Assembly (NCBI GenBank): GCA_031285645.1
Contig: JAITVU010000254.1
Span: 1 to 8,617 of the forward strand
Direction of reading: 5' to 3'
DNA length: 8,617 nt
Origin: Oscillospiraceae bacterium
Lineage (GTDB): Bacteria; Bacillota; Clostridia; Oscillospirales; Ruminococcaceae
Position 1 is the stretch's first letter. Each line of letters begins with the position of its first letter. The notes under the pieces were generated by a model. That model saw only the letters and a program-made list of their open reading frames with translations. It was not told where the DNA came from and did no database searches. Positions 1-6,405 of the stretch are shown here, piece after piece. Both the position numbers and the translations under genes were made by a program.

Positions 1-180
1 CAGTTCCTTTGTCTCGTCACAAAGGAACCAAAAGACGCCGGGAGGGGCCACCTCCCGGACCCGCCCGGATATGGATAACCGGGAGAATTAAAGAGTTTGG
101 GTACGGATACCGTTGAAAAGGCTATACCGCGCGCGTATAGTTGCACAGCTATCATTGAAATGACGCGCTGCGGCGCGTCA
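1..180. repeat. Cluster of short GC-rich inverted repeats
   Basis: Successive hairpins can be read directly: a 10-bp stem 3-12/19-28 with a 6-nt loop; an 8-bp stem 38-45/51-58 (CCGGGAGG/CCTCCCGG) with a 5-nt loop; a 5-bp stem 64-68/79-83; a 6-bp stem 122-127/135-140; and an 8-bp stem 161-168/173-180 closing a TGCG tetraloop. Such stacking suggests a dispersed intergenic repeat or a structured RNA. It is not a recognised riboswitch, and the family cannot be named from one copy. Confidence 0.4.
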
Positions 181-421
181 ACTTTCTACCCGCGCCCGCA
201 GAACAGGGAAAAGATCATTATTACAATGCGGGCGCTTTGTGACGCGCGCGGGGCAGCGCGGTGTGGTGCTAAAATGGTCGTTCGCTTTTTATGCCACCGC
301 CCATGCCTGCTTTTATTTATGATCCGAAGAAAGGTAAATACCCATTTGCGAAGAGCTTAATTCTATGGTGAATTATTCATTTTCCGCGCTTGTTTTTCGG
401 CAGAATTGTTGATAACTACAC

Positions 422-476
422 AATCCCGGCTTATTTATTGTAAAGCTGATTTCTTTACAATAAATAAGCCGGGATT
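422..476. terminator. Perfect 24-bp hairpin, probable intrinsic terminator
   Basis: Arms 422-445 and 453-476 are perfectly complementary over 24 bp around a 7-nt loop. On the plus strand the arm runs into ATTTGTTTT, a fair U-tract. The minus-strand tail is poor in U. No plus-strand gene precedes it in the window, so it may end an unseen transcript or act as a backstop for the kinase transcript, whose stop codon lies about 160 nt away. Confidence 0.6.
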
Positions 477-506
477 TGTTTTAATCAGAATAAAAAATCA
501 ATAAAA

Positions 507-526
507 TTCGCCTTTATTAAAGCGAA
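507..526 (-). terminator. Probable terminator of the histidine kinase gene
   Basis: Arms 507-511 plus 513-515 pair with 519-526, giving 8 bp with one bulged base (512) and a 3-nt loop. Read on the minus strand, the stem is followed by a U-rich tail (AATTTTATTG, then a T6 run). It lies about 110 nt past the kinase stop codon, which is a reasonable distance. The stem is modest, so efficiency is uncertain. Confidence 0.45.
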
Positions 527-638
527 AATCCAAGAAATCAATAATCGGTGTAAATATAATAACTTTACAACAAAACCGCGCGTTTGATCAAAAATCTTAC
601 GGATCGACAAGAAAAATGGCCGGCTTTCAACAGAATTA

Positions 639-3329
639 TCAACCGTTCGCCACCTGACGTATCAGGCGAATCGCTTCATCGTAATCAAACACCAGAACAG
701 CGTTTTTTATCCTGTCTAGTAGCATGTTCGTTTTATCGTCTTCGGCCGTGTCGACAATGGAATCAAGAAGCGTTAATGCGTCGTCGTTTTCCAGGTTCTC
801 AATGGCGGCCGCCGCGGCGCGGAGCGTCTTTGGAATATCGGGACGAGAATCGGTGAGATTGCGCCTTTCGGGGCGCTCGGCAAGGCGCAAGGCATCCAAT
901 TTGCGGCTAAGCAGAATCAGGTCGGCGATAAAATCGTCCAGATACTCCACAACATAGGACAAATTGTCCTCCTGAGGGGCCATTTCCATGTTGCGCGCCA
1001 TAAGAGAGAGGTCGCGCGCGCCGATATTGGCCAGAGCGCCTTTGAGACCGTGAGCTTCTGTTTGAAAATCACGCCAGTTGCCGGTGGCGGCGAGACTGCG
1101 CAGATGTTCGGCTTTACCGCCAAGCTCGGTTGTAAACGTGTCCAGGATGATTTTGTACATGCCAATGTTGTCATTGAGGCGACGCAAGGCCTCCGCTGCG
1201 CGGATACCGATCATCTCCAGGGTGGCGATCATTTTACTATCGCTTTCAAGCATGATCTGGACAGGTTCCGCCGGCTTTGCCTCCATTATAATTTTATCCT
1301 CGGGAATCCATGTTTTGAGGATGCGGTCCATCTCTTCAATATCAATCGGTTTACTGATAAAGTCATTCATCCGGCATTCCAGGAAAAAGTCCTTCATACC
1401 CGTCACGGCGTTGGCCGTCAAAGCGACAATGGGTGTGTCGTTATTGGCGTTGTCGCCATCCCTGATTTTTTGTGTGGTTTCAACGCCGTCCATATCAGGC
1501 ATCATGTGGTCCATAAAAATAATATCGTATTTTTTGTTTTCACAGGCGCGAAGCGCCTGGCCGCCGCTCTCCATTTCGACGACATCCATACCATATTGCC
1601 GCAAAATCTCGCCGCCGACAATAAGATTCACCTCGTTGTCGTCCACAATCAGCGCCGTTACATCGCGAACGGTAAATTTGCCCATGTTTTTTTCACCTTT
1701 TTTTAAACCGGACTGGGATTCCATATAGATATCTCGGTTGAGAACGCGCGCCAGCGATGTTATCAAGACAGGCTCAAAGAGAACGCTCATACCGGGATCG
1801 ATGGGCTGGGATGAGGCGATGCGCATATCCTTGACCGCGATAAGCGCGCAATCGCCGATGCGGGCCATATTGCGGCGCAGCATGGAATCGGCGTAATCGT
1901 AATTAAAAATACAGTGTGTGTAAGCGCCGGTCATTTCCAGCTTTTCCAGTTCTGCCTCGGTGCTGCAATAATCAAAGCGAATAAACAGCCTGCGCAGCAT
2001 TTCGGCGTAACAGTCGCCCCGCACACCTTTGTCAAGCAGGAGTATGCGCTTATTTTCCGGGCCCGCCACGAAAGCGAGCGGTTCATCGCTTACAAGCTCC
2101 TGCGTGACCCAGAAGGTAAAGATGCTGCCCTCGCCGTATTCACTCGCAACAGAGATGTCGCCGCCCATCATGCTCACAAGCTCTTTGCTGATGGCGAGCC
2201 CCAAACCTGTACCGAGAATATTTCTGTTTGTGTGCGGATCAATTTCCTGAAAAGCGCCAAAAAGGGTGGCGATGTTTTCCTCCCGAATACCAATTCCCGT
2301 ATCCTCCACACGGAAAACAAGCCTGGCCTTAACGCCGTCCCGCTCACAGGTGGCCGTGAGCTTGATATGTCCCTCGTTCGTGTATTTGACAGCGTTGGAC
2401 AGGATATTGAGCAGGACCTGTTTGAGCCGGACATCGTCGCCCTTAAGCGTGCTTGGCATGGTCGGGTCGATGTCCGTGAGAAGAATGAGTCCCTTGTCGG
2501 CGGCGCGCAGGTTGATGACATTGGCGACATCGCCGATTAAAGAGGTGAAATCGTAGGATGTATTCATGATTTCGATTTTGCGCGCGTCAATTTTTGAAAA
2601 ATCGAGAACATCGTTAATGATCTTAAGCAGGGAATTGGACGCGTTGACAATGTTGTTGGCGTAATCCTGCTGGACCTTGTCGAGCCTTGTCAGGAGCATC
2701 AACTCGCTCAGGCCCTTGATCGCGTTCATAGGCGTGCGGATCTCATGGCTCATATTGGCGAGGAAAAGGCTCTTCGCGCTCGACGCTTCCAACGCCTTTT
2801 CCCGGGCGTTAACAAGCTCCGTTATATCATTGATAACGACAATGACGCCGCGAATGCTGTTGTGGCGGCCGAGCATCGCCGACAGTTTAATTTGGGCGTA
2901 CATGTCCCTGCTCTCGGTAAGCGGCATTTGGACCCGGTAAAAGAAGGAACAGATATTGTCCATGCAGGTTTGGCAATCACCGAGCGCCCGGTAAAGAAAA
3001 TCGGCCGGGAGCATAGACTTGAAAACCTGCTCAAAGGGCATGCCGTATAGCTGAACGGAATCACTTAACCCAAGCGCGTTAACGCCCACAAAGGTGCCGA
3101 ATACAAACTTCAGCTCCGCGTCAAAAAGATAAATCATATCCGGGCAATGCAAAAGAAGCAGATCGTGATAGACATCGGAAACGGAATCAAGACCGGCTAA
3201 AAAGTGCCGGCTTTGCTCAAGCTGATTCACTTTGCGCTGCAAATCTCCCACAATCGCCTTAAGCTCCCGGATGTTATCCGGAAGCTGCGGAACGGCATTT
3301 GGGGAGGAAAGCATCTGGTAATTATCCAT
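639..3329 (-). CDS. Cytoplasmic hybrid sensor histidine kinase (PAS-HisKA-HATPase-REC-REC-HPt)
   Basis: This 896-residue protein is a multi-step phosphorelay kinase. A coiled coil (about 19-45) leads into a PAS-like sensor domain (about 55-170) with a Cys cluster C119, C122, C127. HisKA carries H195 in [11 protein letters not shown]. The HATPase has the N-box N312, G1 D343-TGIGI, the F-box near 357-360 and G2 GTGLGL at 373-378. A first receiver-like domain (about 427-530) is degenerate: FEP (E519) stands where a KP lysine is expected. The second receiver (about 557-675) is intact, with D563/D564, phosphoacceptor D607, T638 and K660. An HPt domain follows with H760 in AHGLKG, then a helical tail to 896. 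I see no signal peptide or membrane segment, so it should sense an internal cue. No DNA-binding response regulator is in the window, so its output partner is unknown. The start is the first in-frame ATG; its ribosome binding site is weak (GGAAAG, about 13 nt upstream). Confidence 0.96.
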   Translation of the reverse strand: MDNYQMLSSPNAVPQLPDNIRELKAIVGDLQRKVNQLEQSRHFLAGLDSVSDVYHDLLLLHCPDMIYLFDAELKFVFGTFVGVNALGLSDSVQLYGMPFEQVFKSMLPADFLYRALGDCQTCMDNICSFFYRVQMPLTESRDMYAQIKLSAMLGRHNSIRGVIVVINDITELVNAREKALEASSAKSLFLANMSHEIRTPMNAIKGLSELMLLTRLDKVQQDYANNIVNASNSLLKIINDVLDFSKIDARKIEIMNTSYDFTSLIGDVANVINLRAADKGLILLTDIDPTMPSTLKGDDVRLKQVLLNILSNAVKYTNEGHIKLTATCERDGVKARLVFRVEDTGIGIREENIATLFGAFQEIDPHTNRNILGTGLGLAISKELVSMMGGDISVASEYGEGSIFTFWVTQELVSDEPLAFVAGPENKRILLLDKGVRGDCYAEMLRRLFIRFDYCSTEAELEKLEMTGAYTHCIFNYDYADSMLRRNMARIGDCALIAVKDMRIASSQPIDPGMSVLFEPVLITSLARVLNRDIYMESQSGLKKGEKNMGKFTVRDVTALIVDDNEVNLIVGGEILRQYGMDVVEMESGGQALRACENKKYDIIFMDHMMPDMDGVETTQKIRDGDNANNDTPIVALTANAVTGMKDFFLECRMNDFISKPIDIEEMDRILKTWIPEDKIIMEAKPAEPVQIMLESDSKMIATLEMIGIRAAEALRRLNDNIGMYKIILDTFTTELGGKAEHLRSLAATGNWRDFQTEAHGLKGALANIGARDLSLMARNMEMAPQEDNLSYVVEYLDDFIADLILLSRKLDALRLAERPERRNLTDSRPDIPKTLRAAAAAIENLENDDALTLLDSIVDTAEDDKTNMLLDRIKNAVLVFDYDEAIRLIRQVANG
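1694..1698 (-). promoter_or_regulatory. Internal ribosome binding site inside the histidine kinase gene
   Basis: On the minus strand AGGTG sits 8 nt before an in-frame ATG (1683-1685), which is M549 of the kinase. It falls in the linker just before the intact receiver. Spacing and sequence are better than at the annotated kinase start. Initiation here would give a 348-residue receiver-HPt protein from 639-1685. The A-rich linker (KKGEKN) could mimic such a site by chance. Confidence 0.35.
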
Positions 3330-3358
3330 AAAAGATCACTTTCTTTCCGGCGTCGGCA

Positions 3359-3532
3359 ATGTACGATACGGCTGTTCGCTATAAGATTGAAGAATATACA
3401 GGGCGCACGCGCTATGTGAAATATATCGCTGATTCCGCCGCATACCAAAGACGCGAAAAGGATAACAGCAATTATAGTCTGATATCCGCCGGAAATCAAT
3501 GGGATTATCGTATTAATACTAATATCTGTTAA
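3359..3532 (+). CDS. Possible small orphan ORF or gene remnant, 57 codons
   Basis: An ATG-started frame of 57 codons is divergent from the histidine kinase, with 29 nt between the two start codons. The product is polar and Tyr/Asn-rich, with the segment RTRYVKYIADSAAYQRREKD and the C-terminus NTNIC. I do not recognise the family. The composition looks protein-like rather than repetitive, and codon choice resembles the neighbours. Against it, no Shine-Dalgarno precedes the ATG, the frame stays open only a further nine codons upstream, and it would occupy the likely kinase promoter. It may be the surviving 3' end of a lost gene. A hairpin follows the stop codon by 3 nt. Confidence 0.25.
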   Translation: MYDTAVRYKIEEYTGRTRYVKYIADSAAYQRREKDNSNYSLISAGNQWDYRINTNIC

Positions 3533-3535
3533 AAA

Positions 3536-3555
3536 GGGCGATAAAATTATCGCTC
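3536..3555 (-). terminator. Small terminator-like hairpin
   Basis: Arms 3536-3543 and 3548-3555 pair over 8 bp (one G-U) with a 4-nt loop. Read on the minus strand the stem is followed directly by CTTTTTAAC, a short U-tract. On the plus strand a T6 run occurs only about 17 nt later. It could stop read-through from the P-loop kinase gene, or end the small plus-strand ORF. The stem is AT-rich, so the call is tentative. Confidence 0.35.
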
Positions 3556-3733
3556 AAAACGTCTTTTTTCAAAACGCATCGCGCCACTTTATCTGCTTTT
3601 TCATGGGATATTAGTATAAACAAACAGTGTCTTAAATCATAATAGTCTATTCTAATATATTATCGTCCGTAGTAAAAAAATATTAAACTTCATACAAAAG
3701 AAAGTGATATAAGTAAAAACAACGATCTAAAAA

Positions 3734-3805
3734 AATATAGTCAAGCCACTTTAAAAAGCCTGCAATTGATGTTCAATGGCAGCTTTTTAGCAGTTTGACC
3801 ATATT
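3734..3805. repeat. Long 72-nt imperfect hairpin containing a bidirectional terminator
   Basis: The outer arms 3734-3744 and 3795-3805 pair at 10 of 11 positions. After an internal loop, 3752-3759 pairs with 3782-3789, then past a bulge 3761-3763 pairs with 3779-3781, and 3765-3769 with 3773-3777 around a TGT loop. The inner stem (about 3752-3789) has A/T runs on both sides, so it can terminate in either direction. It lies about 50 nt past the stop of the P-loop kinase gene and is its likely terminator. The extra outer arms are more than a terminator needs. Confidence 0.6.
3745..3762 (+). repeat. Inverted repeat, left copy (flanks P-loop kinase gene)
   Basis: The 18-nt GCCACTTTAAAAAGCCTG is matched on the opposite strand at 4616-4634, with one inserted base in the other copy. 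The pair brackets about 890 bp containing the P-loop kinase gene. A shorter match, GCCACTTTA, occurs at 3583-3591. Flanking target-site duplications are not apparent. Confidence 0.6.
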
Positions 3806-3838
3806 GTCAGCAACATGAAATTTCAAAAAATCAGACAG

Positions 3839-4372
3839 TTATTTATTTAAAATATGAAATTGATCCGCAATAAACGCTGCGTTCACACGCCAATCCAAGG
3901 TCCCGTCAATATGGATAACGGGGCAGGTGAGCGTATGCGCCCAACGTTCAATTTTTTCCAAAGGCCGAGTCGCGACAAACTCATAGAAGCGCAATTCCCG
4001 TTCGACCATATCGCCGCCTTTAAGGACACGGTTTCCGAATTGGCTGAAAGAACGCTGCTTTATGCGTTCCATCCGCAGTTCATGCGGCGCCGACATATAG
4101 ACGGCGAGTTCATAAAACTGCGCGATGGCGTCACCCAAATCCCCAATAACGGTGGATAGGACAAACGAGCGGTGCTTTTCAATATCATTCAGCATCAGAT
4201 TTATATAGTCCTCGCGCGGGCGTGCTTTCGCATATGGAATAGCCGTTTCTTCAAAGCAATAATCCTCGATATCCATATGCTTATAGCTCAAGACGCGGGC
4301 CAGCTCCCGTGCAAGCGTGGTCTTGCCGCTTCCGTTCGCGCCGAATACAATGATGCCATGCGGTTTTTTCAT
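3839..4372 (-). CDS. Small P-loop nucleotide-binding kinase (shikimate/adenylate kinase-like)
   Basis: This 177-residue cytoplasmic protein has the fold signature of small P-loop phosphotransferases. Walker A is GANGSGKTT (11-19) after a hydrophobic first strand. HMDIEDY (32-38) lies where related kinases carry an acidic substrate or Mg site. A LSTVIGDLG strand-turn sits at 72-80. The segment from SAPHELRMERIKQR (94-107) is an Arg-rich lid-like helix, followed by FGNRVLKGGDM (112-122). Length suits the family. The substrate cannot be assigned; the gene would usually be annotated as an AAA-family ATPase, and I avoid calling it aroK because the specific shikimate-binding motifs are not evident. 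GGGTGG lies 6 nt before the ATG and supports the start. The gene stands alone, with hairpins on both sides, and is bracketed by an 18-19 bp inverted repeat. Confidence 0.88.
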   Translation of the reverse strand: MKKPHGIIVFGANGSGKTTLARELARVLSYKHMDIEDYCFEETAIPYAKARPREDYINLMLNDIEKHRSFVLSTVIGDLGDAIAQFYELAVYMSAPHELRMERIKQRSFSQFGNRVLKGGDMVERELRFYEFVATRPLEKIERWAHTLTCPVIHIDGTLDWRVNAAFIADQFHILNK

Positions 4373-4478
4373 TATAATCCACCCATCTCAGTGTTATATA
4401 GGCGGGGTTCATAGGGGCCACATATGTTGATACAGACAGGTTATCTAAACCTGAGGAATTTGGGCTTGATTGATTCAT

Positions 4479-4516
4479 AAAAACGCTTGTATTGCGCATA
4501 CAATACAAGCGTTTTT
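4479..4516. terminator. Strong intrinsic terminator of the SDR/isomerase operon
   Basis: Arms 4479-4494 and 4501-4516 form a perfect 16-bp stem with a 6-nt loop. T-runs follow on both strands (GTTTTTTATTTTT on plus, GTTTTTATG on minus), so it can work in both directions. It lies about 140 nt past the stop of the last operon gene and about 107 nt upstream of the P-loop kinase start, which separates the two transcription units. Confidence 0.85.
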
Positions 4517-4599
4517 TATTTTTAAAAAATCACCTTTTTGAACCTTGATCCACTTAGAAAAGATTCAGCCCGTTTTCAAATAAGCAAGAAAGCGGCATG

Positions 4600-4630
4600 C
4601 TTTAAAACAGTCTTTCAGGCTGTTTTAAAG
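4600..4630. repeat. Hairpin just downstream of the SDR gene
   Basis: Arms 4600-4610 and 4620-4630 (CTTTAAAACAG/CTGTTTTAAAG) pair perfectly over 11 bp, with three more inner pairs (one G-U) and a TTC loop. No U-tract follows on the minus strand, so it is a poor terminator. It may protect the 3' end of the operon mRNA. Its right arm is part of the inverted repeat shared with 3745-3762. Confidence 0.6.
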
Positions 4631-4634
4631 TGGC
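4616..4634 (-). repeat. Inverted repeat, right copy (flanks P-loop kinase gene)
   Basis: On the minus strand this reads GCCACTTTAAAACAGCCTG and matches 3745-3762 at 18 positions with one extra C. It overlaps the hairpin at 4600-4630. Confidence 0.6.
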
Positions 4635-4656
4635 GTTAGTATAAGAGCGCAATGAT

Positions 4657-5349
4657 CTAAACCGGCATCGCGTTGCCCATATAGTCGATGTACCAGCCGT
4701 TTTCCTCCGGGACTGTTATGGCGCCGGACAGGATACCGGCAATGCCGCGGGCCGCTTCGATGGGCTCGATCTGGGCTGTTTTGCGCCCCATATCCGTATT
4801 CATCCGGCCGGGATGCATCGCGTAAACCCTGAAGCCCGGTTTATTGGATTTAAATATCAGGACAAGTTTGTTTTGCGCCGATTTGGAAATGCCGTAAGCG
4901 GAGTAGACAGTTCCGGGATTCTGCATGGATCCCGCTTCCGACGTAATCGTGATAAAAATCCCGTCCGGCTTGACCAGCTTGTGGAAATGCTTGATAACCG
5001 CGGCCGAGCCGACGACATTGACCTCCAGCGCGGTGCGCAGGTCGTCGAGGTTTGTCTCCAAAATAGGCAGCGTGCGGTCGCTGTCGCAAAGCACGCCCGC
5101 GTTGGACACCACGGCGTCCAGCTTGCCGCATGTCCCGGCGACGTTTTTGGCGCATTCAGCCACCTGATTTTCATCGGTGACATCCATATCCAAAAGAATG
5201 AGGTCGCTGTATTTTTCCGCAAGCGCCTTTATCTCAGCATTGGCCGATTGCGGGCGGATGCCCGCAAAGACACGGTGCCCTTCGCTTGCGAGAAGGTTGC
5301 AAAGCACATAGCCGAGTCCGCGGGCCGCGCCCGTTACCAGTATATCCAT
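4657..5349 (-). CDS. Short-chain dehydrogenase/reductase, NADP-type
   Basis: A 230-residue classical SDR that should carry out NAD(P)-dependent oxidation or reduction of a hydroxyl/keto group in the cytoplasm. The Rossmann glycine motif is TGAARGLG (6-13), DV (56-57) is the adenine-ring motif, and NAG is at 83-85. The catalytic set is N111, S137, Y152 and K156 (YGISK). R10 within the glycine loop and R32 after the second strand favour NADP(H); this is inferred from family rules. It is a little short for the family but complete, ending in a compact GWYIDYMGNAMPV tail. AGGAG 8 nt before the ATG supports the start. It is the last gene of the minus-strand run, 119 nt after the isomerase, with no terminator between them and a strong one downstream. 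Substrate unknown. Confidence 0.93.
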   Translation of the reverse strand: MDILVTGAARGLGYVLCNLLASEGHRVFAGIRPQSANAEIKALAEKYSDLILLDMDVTDENQVAECAKNVAGTCGKLDAVVSNAGVLCDSDRTLPILETNLDDLRTALEVNVVGSAAVIKHFHKLVKPDGIFITITSEAGSMQNPGTVYSAYGISKSAQNKLVLIFKSNKPGFRVYAMHPGRMNTDMGRKTAQIEPIEAARGIAGILSGAITVPEENGWYIDYMGNAMPV

Positions 5350-5468
5350 ATGATTTTCTCCTGTTCAGTCAAGTTGTGTCCTGTGACGCGCCCGGGTTCA
5401 AGACCCGCGGCATTGAACGGCAATACCGCACAGTTTCTCCATGCGACAGGTCTCCGCCCGCTCCCGGG
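5350..5468. other. Intergenic spacer within the operon
   Basis: A spacer of 119 nt between the isomerase stop and the second SDR start. It contains GGGTTCAAGACCC-type dyad symmetry near 5395-5407 but no U-tract, so I do not call a terminator. The AGGAG for the downstream SDR lies at its low-coordinate end. No small ORF or tRNA fits. Confidence 0.5.
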
Positions 5469-6308
5469 TTATTTCAGCGTGATGCCGAGCTTTTTGATCC
5501 GCCCGCGGATAAAGGCCTCCGCTTTGTCATACTCGTCCTGGGTCGCAAGATGCTCGGTCGTGACCGGCAAATCGGGATCCAGTTTATTCAGGGCGGTAAA
5601 GAGCGCGTCGTAATCCAGTTCGCCTTCTCCGGGCCTGCGTTCGTGCAGCTGCCAGACATAGGAGTCCAGCAATATGACATCCTTGATATGGCAGACGCGT
5701 ATATAGGGACCGAGCGCCTCAATGAAATTCGTTATGTACTGGCCGCTCTTAAAGTAGCGGTCGGGCGAATAGACGAGATTGACAGGGTCGTAGTGGACGG
5801 CATACGCGCGGCGGTCGACGGCCTCAAGCAACCTGAGCTGGCTCTGGGCATTGAAGGGAAAGGTCCATGGCATGGGTTCAAACGCGTAATATGTGTTTTT
5901 GGGCTGCACGGCGTCGATAATGCGCTGCGCGTTACTGACCACCATGTCGAACGTCTCATCGCTGATATTGTCTTTGTGCGGCGCGTCCCATTTATCGGCG
6001 CGCGAACCGGACAAAGAGACGCAGCAACGCGCCTCCAAGAGCTCGGCGAGTTCGAGGTTGCGAATGCACTGCGCAATGGCCGCTTCCCGCTCCGCGCTGT
6101 CGCGGGACAGGCAATTGCAGTGCCAGGAGCCCTGTTCGGCGATGACGATACCGGCATCCTTTGCCGCTTTGCCATAAGCCAGTGCGTCCGCGTCTGACGC
6201 GCCTTTTTTTAGAGGGCTGTTGGCGGCTGAATAACCGCGGCGTTTGACGATTTCGACCCACTGTGAAGGGGAATCATAGGAATCGAGTATGGGTGCGCCA
6301 AATCTCAT
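5469..6308 (-). CDS. Sugar phosphate isomerase/epimerase, xylose-isomerase-like TIM barrel
   Basis: A 279-residue member of the AP-endonuclease-2/xylose-isomerase-like TIM-barrel family, which isomerises or epimerises keto-sugars and related polyols at a divalent metal centre. Numbered from the chosen ATG, the expected metal and catalytic residues are E144 (FEPMPW), D174 (HYDPVN), H207 (CHIKD) and E252 (TEHL). E58 in the AEQGSWHC strand and the RPGEGELDY loop (225-233) are also typical. Length fits the family. An upstream TTG would add six residues (ending at 6327), but AGGAG sits 7 nt before this ATG and would fall inside the longer version, so I prefer the ATG. It lies between two SDR genes, 97 nt after the first. 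Substrate is not identifiable; plausible classes are ketoses, inososes and sugar acids. Confidence 0.93.
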   Translation of the reverse strand: MRFGAPILDSYDSPSQWVEIVKRRGYSAANSPLKKGASDADALAYGKAAKDAGIVIAEQGSWHCNCLSRDSAEREAAIAQCIRNLELAELLEARCCVSLSGSRADKWDAPHKDNISDETFDMVVSNAQRIIDAVQPKNTYYAFEPMPWTFPFNAQSQLRLLEAVDRRAYAVHYDPVNLVYSPDRYFKSGQYITNFIEALGPYIRVCHIKDVILLDSYVWQLHERRPGEGELDYDALFTALNKLDPDLPVTTEHLATQDEYDKAEAFIRGRIKKLGITLK

Positions 6309-6315
6309 GAAATCA

Positions 6316-6320
6316 CTCCT
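6316..6320 (-). promoter_or_regulatory. Ribosome binding site fixing the isomerase start
   Basis: AGGAG on the minus strand lies 7 nt upstream of the ATG at 6306-6308. It overlaps codons 3-4 of the longer TTG-started frame, which argues that the ATG is the real start. Confidence 0.8.
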
Positions 6321-6328
6321 GATCAATA

Positions 6329-6340
6329 TTATAGCTATAA
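6329..6340. promoter_or_regulatory. 12-bp palindrome upstream of the isomerase gene
   Basis: TTATAGCTATAA is a perfect palindrome, 20 nt upstream of the isomerase ATG, between it and the preceding SDR. A minus-strand TATAAT overlaps it, but no matching -35 element is seen and the leader would be very short. It may be an operator or chance in AT-rich sequence. Confidence 0.25.
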
Positions 6341-6405
6341 GCGGAAAACCTATAGAACCTGTTTAGAATCTTTACACGCCCGCCATTTCGGCGAATATGA
6401 TAGAT

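Larger units (their letters stand above)
1..638. other. Gene-free, hairpin-rich intergenic region
   Basis: I find no convincing gene here. An 87-codon TTG-started frame at 97-360 has no ribosome binding site and an Arg/Cys-rich composition, and looks accidental. The left part (1-180) is GC-rich and full of short inverted repeats. The right part (about 360-638) is AT-rich and holds two terminator-like hairpins downstream of the histidine kinase. A 26-codon frame at 291-371 is discussed under findings. Nothing resembles tRNA, rRNA or a CRISPR array. Confidence 0.6.
3330..3838. other. AT-rich spacer with several inverted repeats
   Basis: This spacer of about 510 nt should contain the kinase promoter, but I find no good -35/-10 pair; the nearest is a lone minus-strand TATACT at 3613-3618. 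It holds a divergent 57-codon ORF (3359-3532), a small hairpin at 3536-3555, an 11-bp inverted repeat at 3516-3526/3607-3617, a 10-bp palindrome GTATTAATAC at 3510-3519, a 12-bp inverted repeat at 3335-3346/3697-3708, and a long hairpin at 3734-3805. The stretch 3600-3730 is strongly AT-rich and otherwise featureless. Confidence 0.6.

Noticed and set aside
97..360. 87-codon plus-strand ORF
   Set aside because: TTG start without a ribosome binding site, Arg/Cys-rich composition, and it runs through several hairpins; no family resemblance.
404..417. Possible DnaA box (TTATCAACA on the minus strand)
   Set aside because: Single copy with one mismatch to the consensus, and no origin-associated genes or clustered boxes.
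1050..1706. Long plus-strand ORFs inside the histidine kinase gene
   Set aside because: Shadows of the minus-strand kinase; they lack domain motifs and ribosome binding sites.
3227..3499. 90-codon minus-strand ORF with a hydrophobic N-terminus
   Set aside because: It runs antisense to the 57-codon frame and then into the kinase gene in a different frame; the apparent membrane segment is a by-product of that overlap.
4281..4508. 75-codon minus-strand ORF upstream of and overlapping the P-loop kinase gene
   Set aside because: It overlaps the operon terminator at its start and the kinase's ribosome binding site and first 30 codons in another frame. The middle reads fairly well, but there is no ribosome binding site and the tail is a frame shadow.
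5389..5410. tRNA T-arm-like GGGTTCAAGACCC
   Set aside because: No acceptor, D or anticodon arms can be built around it; it is only a short dyad in an intra-operon spacer.
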